From CAVSZB01 sp964420395 (GTDB lineage Bacteria > Krumholzibacteriota > Krumholzibacteriia > LZORAL124-64-63), in NCBI GenBank assembly GCA_964420395.1, contig CAYQTJ010000081.1, positions 1-13,045 on the forward strand: a DNA stretch of 13,045 bases. The letters run 5' to 3'. Of this stretch, positions 5,234 to 12,431 are shown one piece after another; positions within the stretch are counted from its first letter, which is position 1, and the number at the start of each line of letters is the position of its first letter. The position numbers and the translations under genes are program-made. The notes beneath the pieces were generated by a model. The model did not search any database, had not been told where the DNA came from, and saw only the letters and a program-made list of their open reading frames with translations.

Positions 5234-6913
5234 ATGCGCCTGCCGTCCGTCCTCCGCTCCGCTCTCCTGCTGCTGGTGCCGCTGCTGTGGGGAGCGACGG
5301 CGCGGGCCCATCCGCAGGCGGCGACCGGGCGGGAGGCGATGGTGGTCACGGCGCACCCGCTCGCCTCGCGCGCCGGTCTCGAGGTCCTGCGCGCCGGCGG
5401 CGGCGCCTGCGATGCCGCGGTCGCCGCGGCCTTCGCGCTGGCGGTCGTGGAACCGTACTCGTCGGGCCTCGGCGGCGGCGGCCTGGTGCTCGCGTACGGC
5501 GCCACCGACGGCCGCGTCCGCGCGCTCGACTGCCGGGAGACGGCGCCGGCCGCGGCGCGGCGCGACATGTTCGTGCGGGATGGCGCGGCCGATCCGCGGC
5601 TCAGCCAGACCGGCGGCCTGGCGGTGGCGGTGCCGGGGCTCGTGCGCGGCCTGGCCGAGTTGCACCGCGCGGGAGGTCGCCTGCCGTGGGCCGATCTGCT
5701 GCAGCCGGCGATCGTCCTGGCTCGCGACGGTTTTGCGGTCGACGCCGAACTGTGCGCCCGGATCGAGGAGGAGGCGTCACGGCTCGACCCGGCGGCGCAG
5801 GCGATCCTGCGGCCGGGCGGCGCGACCCCGGCCGTCGGCGCTCGGCTGGTCCAGGGCGATCTCGCGCGCACGCTCGCGGCGATCGCGGCCGGCGGCGCGG
5901 AGGCTTTCTACACCGGGCCGCTCGCGGCGGCGATCGTGGCCGGCGCGCGTGGCGCCGGCGGTGCCCTCACGTTGGCGGATCTCGCGGCCTGCCGGCCGGT
6001 CTGGCGCGAGCCGGTGCGCGGAACCTATCGCGGCCTGGAGGTCTGGTCGATGCCGCCGCCGAGTTCGGGCGGCGTGCTGCTGGTGGAGATGCTCAACGTC
6101 CTCGAGGGCCGCGATCTCGCGGCTGCGGGGTGGGGCTCGGCCACGGCGTGGCGGAGCCTAGCCGGCGCGATGAGCCTCGCGTTCGCCGACCGGGCCCGCT
6201 GGCTCGGCGATCCCGACTTCTGCCCCGTGCCGGTGGCGCGCCTCACGTCGCCCGGTTACGCCGACTCGCAGCGCGCGCGCCTGGACGCGGCGTTTCCCGC
6301 CGCGGCGCCCGCGGCCGCGCCGGTCGAATCGTCGCACACGACCCACCTCTCGGTGATCGACGCCGAGGGCAACGTCGTGGCCGCGACCCTCACCATCAAC
6401 CTCTCGTTCGGGTCCGGCGTGATCGCTCCCGGCACCGGCGTGATCCTCAACGACGAGATGGACGACTTCTCCGCGCAGCCCGGGGCGCCGAACTACTTCG
6501 GGCTCGTGGGGGGCGAGGCGAACGCGATCGCGCCGGGCAAGCGCCCGCTCTCCAGCATGACGCCGACGATCGTGCTGCGCGACGGGCGGCCCTGGCTGGT
6601 GCTCGGCAGCCCCGGCGGCAGCCGCATCATCACGGCGGTGCTGCAGGTGCTGGTGAACGTGGTCGACTTCGGCCTGGATCTGGAGACGGCCGTGCGGGCC
6701 CCGCGCATCCACCAGCAGTGGTCGCCCCCCGAGACAGGGTGCGAGCCTCTGGCGATGGCGCCCGAGGTCGCGGCAGGCCTGCGGGCGCGGGGGCTGAGCC
6801 TGGCGCCGCGCGGGGCGGTGGGCAACGTGCAGGCGATCCTGGTCGATCCGGTCACCGGCATCCGGACCGGCGTCAGCGATCCGCGGGGGATCGGCGAGCC
6901 GGCCGGCTACTAG
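5234..6913 (+). CDS. ggt: Gamma-glutamyltranspeptidase precursor, secreted
   Basis: Cleaves or transfers the gamma-glutamyl group of glutathione and similar compounds in the periplasm; an Ntn-hydrolase made as a self-cleaving precursor. Of 559 residues, 1-25 form a signal peptide (leucine-rich core, likely cleavage after ARA25). The substrate-carboxylate arginine is Arg101 in DCRETAP. Autoprocessing should occur before Thr369 in the TTHLS motif, giving a large subunit (about 26-368) and a small one (369-559). The lid-loop block NDEMDDFS is at 406-413, PLSSM at 438-442 (Ser440, Ser441) and the oxyanion GSPGGSRII from 458. The C-terminal SDPR...GEPAGY ending is also typical. The start ATG 5234 has GGGAGA about six bases upstream. 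It is probably the last gene of the btpA-rml unit. The stop TAG lies in CTAG shared with the convergent cca gene. All key residues are intact, so it should be active. Confidence 0.96.
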   Translation: MRLPSVLRSALLLLVPLLWGATARAHPQAATGREAMVVTAHPLASRAGLEVLRAGGGACDAAVAAAFALAVVEPYSSGLGGGGLVLAYGATDGRVRALDCRETAPAAARRDMFVRDGAADPRLSQTGGLAVAVPGLVRGLAELHRAGGRLPWADLLQPAIVLARDGFAVDAELCARIEEEASRLDPAAQAILRPGGATPAVGARLVQGDLARTLAAIAAGGAEAFYTGPLAAAIVAGARGAGGALTLADLAACRPVWREPVRGTYRGLEVWSMPPPSSGGVLLVEMLNVLEGRDLAAAGWGSATAWRSLAGAMSLAFADRARWLGDPDFCPVPVARLTSPGYADSQRARLDAAFPAAAPAAAPVESSHTTHLSVIDAEGNVVAATLTINLSFGSGVIAPGTGVILNDEMDDFSAQPGAPNYFGLVGGEANAIAPGKRPLSSMTPTIVLRDGRPWLVLGSPGGSRIITAVLQVLVNVVDFGLDLETAVRAPRIHQQWSPPETGCEPLAMAPEVAAGLRARGLSLAPRGAVGNVQAILVDPVTGIRTGVSDPRGIGEPAGY

Positions 6914-8283
6914 GGGGCGGCCGGATCGTCGCGGTGGGGGAACCGCCGGCGCACCCAGGCCTCCGCGGCCGCCCGCGTCGCCAGTTCGCCGTCGAGCTGG
7001 GCGGTCTCCAGTTCCCGCAGGATGCGGCCGAGCAGCGGCCCCGCCGGGTAGCCGAGCGCGAGCAGGTCGGCGCCGTGCAGCAGCGGCGCCGGCGCCAGCT
7101 CCTCGCGCGAGAGCCGGGCCAGCGCCTCGCGGCAGAACTCCCAGTGGCCGAGGTCGCGGTGACTGCCCAGGCAGTCGAGCCGGTGCAGTTCGAGATGCTC
7201 CGCGAAGCCGGGCTGGCGCAGGAAGCGCTTGAGGGTGGACGGCCGCATGCGCCGCACCTCGATGAAGCGCAGGTGCTGGGCCACGAGATCGGCCGCCCGC
7301 GTCACGTCCGCCGCGGCGTAGCGCAGCCGGCGCCCGATCTCCAGGGTCATCTCGGCGCCCCGGGCGGCGTGGCCGTGGAAACGGATGCGGTCGGTGTGCG
7401 TGAGAGTGTCCGGCTTCCCCACATCGTGCAGCAGGATCCCCAGCCCCAGCGGCAGCGAGCGCGCCGGCGAATGCCGGAACATCAGCATGGTGTGGGTCCA
7501 GACATCGCCCTCCGGGTGGAACTGCGGCGGCTGCGGAACGCCGCGCATGGCGTCGGCCTCCGGCAGCACGATCTCCAGCAGCCCGCTGGCGGCCAACTCC
7601 GCGAAGGCATCGGCCGGCCCCGGTCCGGTCAGCATCCGCGCCAGTTCCTGGCCCACCCGCTCGGCGGCGATCCGCCGGATCCCCTCGCGGCCGGTCGCGA
7701 GCGCCGCGCGGGTTTCGCCGTCGATCGTCAGTCCGCACTGCGCCGCGAGGCGGGGCGCCCGCAGCAGGCGCAGGGCGTCCTCGCCGAATCGCCGGGCCGG
7801 CTCGCCGACGCAGCGCAGCAGGCGGCGGGCGCAGTCGGCCACGCCTTCCACCGGATCGACGATCACCCCCGCGAGCGGATCGAGGTAGAGCGCGTTGACC
7901 GTGAAATCGCGCCGGCACGCGTCGTCCGCGAGCGAGCGGGTCAGCTCGACGGAGTCGGGGTGGCGCGCGTCGCTGTACGCGCCCTCGACGCGGAAGGTCG
8001 CCGTCTCCACCAGGCACCCCTGCCGGGGAACCAGCACCACCGGGAAGGCGGCGCCTGCCTGCCGCCCGGTCGGGAAGAGGGCGAGGATCTGCTCCGGTGC
8101 GGCGCTCGTGGCGACGTCGAAGTCGCCCGGCTCGCGTCCGAGCAGCAGATCCCGCACGGCGCCGCCGACGAGGTAGGCCTGGTGGCCGGCGGCGGCCAGA
8201 CGGCGCACCACGCTCACCGCCGGCTCGGCGGTGGCCGGCAGGGGGCGTGGCAGGGGAACCGTCGGGATTGCGGGGGACGCCAT
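6910..8283 (-). CDS. cca: CCA tRNA nucleotidyltransferase family protein with HD domain
   Basis: Class II nucleotidyltransferase of the bacterial CCA-adding/poly(A) polymerase family, which adds or repairs the 3' CCA end of tRNA. In its 457 residues the head domain shows LVGGAVRDLLLGR (38-50), the metal-binding pair in GDFDVAT (Asp54, Asp56), CRRDFTVNALYLD (123-135) and the template motif EDALR (168-172, form EDxxR). That last motif favours a CC- or CCA-adding enzyme over a poly(A) polymerase. A C-terminal HD domain contains HPEGDVWTHT (256-265) and LLHDVGK with His286 and Asp287, so an associated phosphohydrolase activity is possible. The start ATG 8283 has no Shine-Dalgarno sequence, and a candidate promoter would place transcription at or next to this ATG. 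Whether it adds CCA, only CC or only A cannot be told from these motifs alone. Its stop overlaps the ggt stop. Confidence 0.93.
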   Translation of the reverse strand: MASPAIPTVPLPRPLPATAEPAVSVVRRLAAAGHQAYLVGGAVRDLLLGREPGDFDVATSAAPEQILALFPTGRQAGAAFPVVLVPRQGCLVETATFRVEGAYSDARHPDSVELTRSLADDACRRDFTVNALYLDPLAGVIVDPVEGVADCARRLLRCVGEPARRFGEDALRLLRAPRLAAQCGLTIDGETRAALATGREGIRRIAAERVGQELARMLTGPGPADAFAELAASGLLEIVLPEADAMRGVPQPPQFHPEGDVWTHTMLMFRHSPARSLPLGLGILLHDVGKPDTLTHTDRIRFHGHAARGAEMTLEIGRRLRYAAADVTRAADLVAQHLRFIEVRRMRPSTLKRFLRQPGFAEHLELHRLDCLGSHRDLGHWEFCREALARLSREELAPAPLLHGADLLALGYPAGPLLGRILRELETAQLDGELATRAAAEAWVRRRFPHRDDPAAP

Positions 8284-8296
8284 CCGCCCATATTCT
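8268..8296 (+). promoter_or_regulatory. Weak candidate promoter for the M28 peptidase gene
   Basis: TTGCGG (8268-8273, 3/6) and TATTCT (8291-8296, 4/6) are separated by exactly 17 bases, which would give a leader of about 50 bases before GTG 8354. The -35 lies within the 5' end of the divergent cca gene. Found by eye and weak. Confidence 0.22.
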
Positions 8297-8318
8297 CAGA
8301 GCCGCGCGGCGCGGTCAA
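8290..8318 (-). promoter_or_regulatory. Candidate promoter for cca, implying a leaderless mRNA
   Basis: On the minus strand TTGACC (8318-8313, 5/6) is followed by 17 bases and GAATAT (8295-8290, 3/6). Alternatively GAGAAT (4/6) follows with a 15-base spacer. With the first option, the start point seven bases after the -10 falls on the A of the cca ATG (8283). This agrees with the missing Shine-Dalgarno sequence. The element overlaps the candidate promoter of the divergent peptidase gene. Confidence 0.3.
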
Positions 8319-8342
8319 CGCGTCCCCGCGCGGAGCCTGTCC

Positions 8343-8348
8343 GGGGAG
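8343..8348 (+). promoter_or_regulatory. Shine-Dalgarno site deciding the GTG start of the M28 peptidase
   Basis: GGGGAG lies five bases before GTG 8354 and selects this start over the longer upstream frame, which would overlap cca and put an Arg-rich stretch before the signal peptide. Confidence 0.7.
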
Positions 8349-8353
8349 ATGCC

Positions 8354-9649
8354 GTGGGAGCCCGTGCCTGCCCGATCCGCCTGCTGCCGTTGGTCCTGGC
8401 CGCGCTCGCGGCCGTGCCCCCGGGCGCGGCGCCGGCGGTCGCCGCATCGCTCCCCGACGGCGGGGCGATGCTGGCGCGGGTGCGCGCGCTCGCCGCGCCC
8501 CCCCTGGCCGGGCGGGGCAACGGCACGCCGGAGGCGCTCGCCGCGGCCGATTCGATCGCCCGCTGGTTCGGCGCCGCCGGCCTCGTGCCGGCCGGTCCCG
8601 CCGGCTGGTTCCAGGAGTTCACGCTGCAGGGCGGCGACCTGGCCGGCCGGCCGGCCCGCAACGTGGTCGGGCGTCTCCCGGGCCGGGGCGCCCTCGCCTC
8701 CCGCTGGATCGTCGTCGGCGCGCACTACGACCACCTCGGTCCGGTCCGGGGCGACGGTCCCCCCGGACGCTACCACCCCGGCGCCGACGACAACGCGTCG
8801 GGGGTGGCGGTGCTGGTCGAGGTGGCGCGGCTGCTCGCCGCGGACGTCGCGGCGGAGGCGGAGGGCGCCGGCGCCCGCGCGATCGTCTGCGTCGCCTTCG
8901 CCGGGGAGGAGGACGGGCTGCAGGGCTCGGCCAACTTCGTGGGCGAACTGCCGGCCCCGCGCGATTCCCTCGACGCGATGCTCAATCTCGACTCGGTCGG
9001 GCGCCTGCGCGACGACCGGCTCTACGTGGCCGGCGTCGGCACCTCGGCTGCACTGCCCGGACTGGTCGCGGCGGCGAACGCCGCGCACGGGCTGCGCCTG
9101 GAGATCAGTCGCGGTGGCTGGGAGGCGAGCGACCACGTCTCCTTCAACACGATTGGCGTACCGGTGCTGTTCCTGCTCACCGGGCCGCACGAGCAGTATC
9201 ACACCCCGGCCGACGACTGGGAACTCATCGCCCCCGAGGGTCTCGTAGCCGTGGCCGGCTTCGCGCGCGACCTCGTCGCGGGGCTGCGCGCGTGCCGGCA
9301 ACCGCTCGCCTACACCGCCGTCGGCGAGCCGCCTCCCTCGCGGCGCCCCCCGGCCCGGCGCGACGGCGGCGAGGACGGGGCGCGCCGGGCCTGGCTCGGT
9401 GTCATCCCGGATTTCGTGGAGGGGGCGGGCGGTGTCAAACTGGCGGGCGTGATGCCGGGCAGCCCCGCCGCGGCGGCCGGCCTCGTCCGCGGCGATGTGC
9501 TCGTGGCGTTCGCGGGCCGCCCGGTCGCGGACCTGCAGGCGTACACGCGCGAACTCTACGCCCACGCGCCCGGCGACACGGTGACGGTGGAGGCGCGGCG
9601 CGGCACGGAGACTTTGACGTTCCGGGTCGCCCTGGCCGCGCGGCGCTAG
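8354..9649 (+). CDS. Secreted M28 family zinc metallopeptidase with C-terminal PDZ domain
   Basis: Predicted exported aminopeptidase-type enzyme with two zinc ions. The 431 residues begin with a signal peptide (hydrophobic core about 8-21, cleavage near AVAA31). The M28 domain shows all expected ligands in order: His124 in GAHYDHLG, Asp146 in GADDNASG, the base Glu185 and ligand Glu186 in FAGEEDG, Asp213 in LNLDSVG and His283 in YHTPADDWE. A Pro/Arg-rich linker (about 320-342) leads to a PDZ domain (about 345-431) with AWLGVIP, GVMPGSPAAAAGLVRGDVLVAFAGRPV and a final strand TLTFRVAL. Start GTG 8354 is chosen for its GGGGAG and because the signal peptide follows directly. PDZ tails on M28 peptidases probably bind protein C-termini or substrates; the substrate is unknown here. 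It stands alone between two minus-strand genes, and its stop is 20 bases from that of the convergent acyl-CoA synthetase gene. Confidence 0.92.
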   Translation: MGARACPIRLLPLVLAALAAVPPGAAPAVAASLPDGGAMLARVRALAAPPLAGRGNGTPEALAAADSIARWFGAAGLVPAGPAGWFQEFTLQGGDLAGRPARNVVGRLPGRGALASRWIVVGAHYDHLGPVRGDGPPGRYHPGADDNASGVAVLVEVARLLAADVAAEAEGAGARAIVCVAFAGEEDGLQGSANFVGELPAPRDSLDAMLNLDSVGRLRDDRLYVAGVGTSAALPGLVAAANAAHGLRLEISRGGWEASDHVSFNTIGVPVLFLLTGPHEQYHTPADDWELIAPEGLVAVAGFARDLVAGLRACRQPLAYTAVGEPPPSRRPPARRDGGEDGARRAWLGVIPDFVEGAGGVKLAGVMPGSPAAAAGLVRGDVLVAFAGRPVADLQAYTRELYAHAPGDTVTVEARRGTETLTFRVALAARR

Positions 9650-9669
9650 GCCGGCGCCGGCGGTCCGCC

Positions 9670-11466
9670 CTACTGCCCCTCGGGCCCGCCGTAGAGCGCG
9701 TCGATCAACTCGCCGTACTTCTTCTGCACGACCCGCCGCTTGACCTTCATCGTCGGCGTCAACTCGCCCGACTCGAGCGTGAAGTCGTGCTCGAGCACGG
9801 CGCACCGCCGGACCTGGTTGAATGGCGGCAGGGTCCGGTTGACGCGTTCGAGCTGGCGCTCGTACATGGCGATGACGTCGGGATGCTTCGCGAGGCCGGA
9901 CAGGTCGGTGAACGCGATCTTGCGGCGGTTGGCGTACTTCACGAGGTTTTCGAAGTTCGGCACCAGCAGGCAGGCGAGATAGGGGCGCCGGTCGCCGATC
10001 ACCACGATCTGGCTGATGTAGCGGTTGTGCTTGAACTCGTTCTCGATCGGCTGGGGAGCGATGTTCTTGCCGCCGGACGTGACGATCAGGTCCTTCTTGC
10101 GGTCGGTGATGTAGACGAACCCGTCCTCGTCGATGTGGCCGATGTCGCCCGTGTGCAGCCAGCCCTCCGCGTCGAGGACCTCACGCGTGGCGTCGGGACG
10201 ATTGTAATAGCCCATCATGACCTGCGGCCCGCGCGCCAGGATCTCCCCGTCCTCGGCGATCCGGATCTCCGTGTTGACCATCGGATGGCCCACGCTGCCG
10301 AGGCGCATGTGCTCGAACGTGTTCACCGACAGCACCGGCGAGCTCTCGGTCAGCCCGTATCCCTCGAGAATGACCATGCCGGCCGCGTAGAAGAACTCGT
10401 TGATGTCCAGCGCGAGCGGCGCGCCGCCGGAAACGAAGAAGCGCAGGCGACCGCCGGTGCGCTCCCGCAGCTTGCTGAAGACGATCCGGTCGGCGACGTG
10501 GAACTTGGCGCGGGCCCACCAGTGGATCGGCCGGTTCTCGCGCTTGTGCCGCCCGTAGCGCTCCCCCTGCCTCTTGGCCCAGAAGAAGATGTGCTTGCGC
10601 AGCTTGGGGCCGGAGAGGGCGGTGCCGAGGATGCGCGCGTAGATCTTCTCGTAGAGGCGCGGCACGCTCACCACGATCGTCGGCCGCACCGCGAGCATGT
10701 CCTGGGGGACCGTGTCCACCGCCTCCGCGTACGCGATCCCGATCCCGGCGTGCACCATGAGATAGAAGCCGGCCATCCGCTCCAGCACGTGCGAGAGAGG
10801 GAGGAAGGAGAGGCAGCGGTCGGTCGTGTAGAGTGGCACGCAGGCGGCGGCCGCGAGCACGTTCGACACGAAGTTGCCGTGCGAGAGCATGACCCCTTTT
10901 GGCTGTCCGGTCGTGCCCGACGTGTAGATGATGCTCGCGAGGTCCTGCGGCGCGACGCCCGCCGGCGCCGGATCGCCGCCCCGCTCCCGGCGCAGGCAAC
11001 GGCCCCGCTCGAGCAGTTCCGCGAAGGTGACGGCGCCGCGCAGGGGCGCCGGATCGAAGCAGTAGATGTGCTCGATGACCGGCAGCTGGTCGCGGATTGC
11101 CGCGATCTTCTCGGCCTGGGCGGGCGTGGAGAGGAAGAGGACGGTCGGCCGGCAGTCGTTCAGGATGAAGGCGATCGTTTCGGGCAGCAGCGTCGGGTAG
11201 ATGGGCACGTCGACGCCGCCGTTGCCGAGCACCGCCAGGTCGGCGAGCGCCCACTCCACGCGGTTCTCGGAGAGGATCGCCGCCTTGGCCCCCGGGCCGA
11301 TGCCTGCCTCCGCCAGCGCGAGACGCAGCGCCTCGACCTGCTCCCAGGCTTCCGCCGAGGAGAGGGGCACGTAGTGCCCGTGGCGGTCCTTGCTGGCGAA
11401 ACAGTCGGGGCGGGGGTGCTCCCGCACGGCGGTGGCCCAGAGTTCGGGAATCGTCTGCGGGGCCAT
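9670..11466 (-). CDS. Long-chain acyl-CoA synthetase (AMP-forming, FAA1 type)
   Basis: Activates long-chain fatty acids to acyl-CoA with ATP through an acyl-AMP intermediate, feeding beta-oxidation or lipid synthesis. The 598 residues are one ANL-superfamily enzyme of the FAA1/COG1022 kind. The ATP loop IIYTSGTTGQPKG is at 179-191, LSFLPLSHVLER at 219-230 and EGYGLTESSP at 368-377. GWLHTGD at 435-441 contains Asp441, DRKKDLIVTSGGKNIAP is at 455-471 (Arg456), and the C-terminal catalytic lysine is Lys574 in PTMKVKR. A short insertion at about 283-325 (PKLRKHIFFWAKRQ...) is typical of this subgroup. The start ATG 11466 has GGGAGG six bases upstream. An upstream extension of 25 residues would enter the divergent promoter region and is rejected. 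Exact chain-length preference cannot be read. The name fadD would also be defensible, but I leave the symbol blank. Confidence 0.94.
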   Translation of the reverse strand: MAPQTIPELWATAVREHPRPDCFASKDRHGHYVPLSSAEAWEQVEALRLALAEAGIGPGAKAAILSENRVEWALADLAVLGNGGVDVPIYPTLLPETIAFILNDCRPTVLFLSTPAQAEKIAAIRDQLPVIEHIYCFDPAPLRGAVTFAELLERGRCLRRERGGDPAPAGVAPQDLASIIYTSGTTGQPKGVMLSHGNFVSNVLAAAACVPLYTTDRCLSFLPLSHVLERMAGFYLMVHAGIGIAYAEAVDTVPQDMLAVRPTIVVSVPRLYEKIYARILGTALSGPKLRKHIFFWAKRQGERYGRHKRENRPIHWWARAKFHVADRIVFSKLRERTGGRLRFFVSGGAPLALDINEFFYAAGMVILEGYGLTESSPVLSVNTFEHMRLGSVGHPMVNTEIRIAEDGEILARGPQVMMGYYNRPDATREVLDAEGWLHTGDIGHIDEDGFVYITDRKKDLIVTSGGKNIAPQPIENEFKHNRYISQIVVIGDRRPYLACLLVPNFENLVKYANRRKIAFTDLSGLAKHPDVIAMYERQLERVNRTLPPFNQVRRCAVLEHDFTLESGELTPTMKVKRRVVQKKYGELIDALYGGPEGQ

Positions 11467-11472
11467 GGCGGG

Positions 11473-11478
11473 CCTCCC
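11473..11478 (-). promoter_or_regulatory. Shine-Dalgarno site of the acyl-CoA synthetase gene
   Basis: The minus strand reads GGGAGG, six bases before ATG 11466. It fixes the start against the in-frame extension to 11541. Confidence 0.7.
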
Positions 11479-11533
11479 GGGCCGGAGTTTCGAGGCTGGG
11501 CGGCGGCACGCAACATCATCGCGGACAGCGGAA

Positions 11534-11572
11534 GTTGACAATGGCTAGCATGGCGTGGAAAGGTCTGTCAAC
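11534..11572. promoter_or_regulatory. Divergent intergenic dyad GTTGACA...TGTCAAC
   Basis: A perfect 7-bp inverted repeat (11534-11540 and 11566-11572) with a 25-base centre lies in the 143-base region between two divergent genes. Each arm holds a perfect TTGACA hexamer, one per strand, reading toward each other. They could be -35 elements of overlapping face-to-face promoters, or a regulator's dyad. I see no good -10 match at 16-18 bases on either strand, so the promoter reading is weak. Confidence 0.3.
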
Positions 11573-11595
11573 GCCGTGTCTGGTCCGTCCCGTAC

Positions 11596-11602
11596 GAGGA
11601 GG
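11596..11602 (+). promoter_or_regulatory. Shine-Dalgarno site of the TPR lipoprotein gene
   Basis: GAGGAGG lies seven bases before ATG 11610. It decides this start against ATG 11535, which has no such site and lies inside the divergent promoter region. Confidence 0.75.
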
Positions 11603-11609
11603 TCTGTCC

Positions 11610-12431
11610 ATGTCGCCGTCCCGCGTCCGGATCGCGATCCCTGTCGTGGGGTTGGCCGCGTGCGCCTGCCTGGTCATCGCCTGCGGCGCCCGTGCGCCGG
11701 CTCTGGCCGCGCCGCTGGAGGAGTGCGAAGCCGCCTATCTCGCCGGCGATCTGGCGGCCTCGCGCGGCGCCGCCGAAGCGGCGATCGCGGCCGCGCCGTC
11801 CGACGCGACCGCGCACTGGATGCTCGCGCGCGTGCTCATCGACCTGGGCAACCGGGAGGCGGCCAAGCCGGCGCGCGAGGCGCTCTACGCGGAGGCGGAG
11901 CGGCAGGCGCGGCGGGCGACCGAACTGCAGCCGGCCGACACCTGGGGGCACCACTATCTCGCGGCATCGCTGGGCAAGCTGGCGCTGAGCGCCGGGGGCA
12001 AGCGGAAGATCGAATTGTCGAAGGGGGTTCGCGAAGAGGCGAGCCGGGCCGTCGAACTCGACCCGCGCAACGATCGCTCGCTGCACATCCTCGGCCGGTG
12101 GAACCGGGAGATCGCCAACCTCAGCCCGTTCCTCAAACTGGCCGCGAAGGTGGTCTATGGCGGGGTGCCGGCGGGGGCGAGCAACGAGCAGGCGGTCGAG
12201 CTCTTCCGACGCGCCATGGCGATCGATCCGACGCGGCTGAGCCACCCCCTCGAACTGGGCGTCACCTACCTGGAGATGGATCGCCCGCAGGAGGCGATCC
12301 CGCTGTTCCAGTCGGTGCTCGATCTGCCGGCCCGCGAACCGAACGACGGCGACTACAAGGCGCAGGCCGCGAAGCTCCTGCCGAAGGCGCAACGGCAGGC
12401 CAAGGAGCCGCCCCGCGACGTCTCGCGCTGA
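11610..12431 (+). CDS. RMD-like TPR protein, probable lipoprotein
   Basis: A 273-residue helical-repeat protein. Residues 1-25 form an export signal with a hydrophobic core and a lipobox-like VIAC ending at Cys25, so lipid anchoring is likely. Cleavage by ordinary signal peptidase near ALA33 is the alternative. The mature part has TPR-like repeats: about 36-80 (ECEAAYLAGDLAASRGAAEA...), 92-125 (EAERQARRATELQPADTWGHH...), 140-170 (REEASRAVELDPRND...LGRW) and 192-232 (EQAVELFRRAMAIDPT...LELGVTYLEM). The blocks LGKLALSAGGKRKIELSKGVREEA, HILGRWNREIANL and VYGGVP resemble, from memory, the RMD (regulator of microtubule dynamics, FAM82) family and its bacterial homologues. Its function here is unknown; protein-protein scaffolding in the envelope is a guess. 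The stop overlaps the mutY start in TGATG, so the two genes are probably co-translated. Confidence 0.82.
   Translation: MSPSRVRIAIPVVGLAACACLVIACGARAPALAAPLEECEAAYLAGDLAASRGAAEAAIAAAPSDATAHWMLARVLIDLGNREAAKPAREALYAEAERQARRATELQPADTWGHHYLAASLGKLALSAGGKRKIELSKGVREEASRAVELDPRNDRSLHILGRWNREIANLSPFLKLAAKVVYGGVPAGASNEQAVELFRRAMAIDPTRLSHPLELGVTYLEMDRPQEAIPLFQSVLDLPAREPNDGDYKAQAAKLLPKAQRQAKEPPRDVSR

Noticed and set aside
4459..5871. Minus-strand frame opposite the B3/4 and ggt genes
   Set aside because: The plus-strand genes carry clear family motifs, and this antisense reading has none.
6158..8017. Long minus-strand frame antisense to ggt and shifted against cca
   Set aside because: It is an out-of-frame reading of cca continued through the ggt antisense strand. 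No domain motif, start context or codon pattern supports it.
9650..9661. GCCGGCGCCGGC between the convergent M28 and acyl-CoA synthetase genes as a terminator
   Set aside because: It is a perfect self-palindrome without a loop and is not followed by a T tract on either strand. Such strings are common by chance at this GC content.
5287..11538. A giant plus-strand open frame of more than 2000 codons spanning several genes
   Set aside because: It crosses the intergenic gaps and runs antisense to cca and the acyl-CoA synthetase gene. Its translation is Arg/Gly/Ala-rich low-complexity text without any recognisable motif. Such frames arise because stop codons are rare in very GC-rich DNA.
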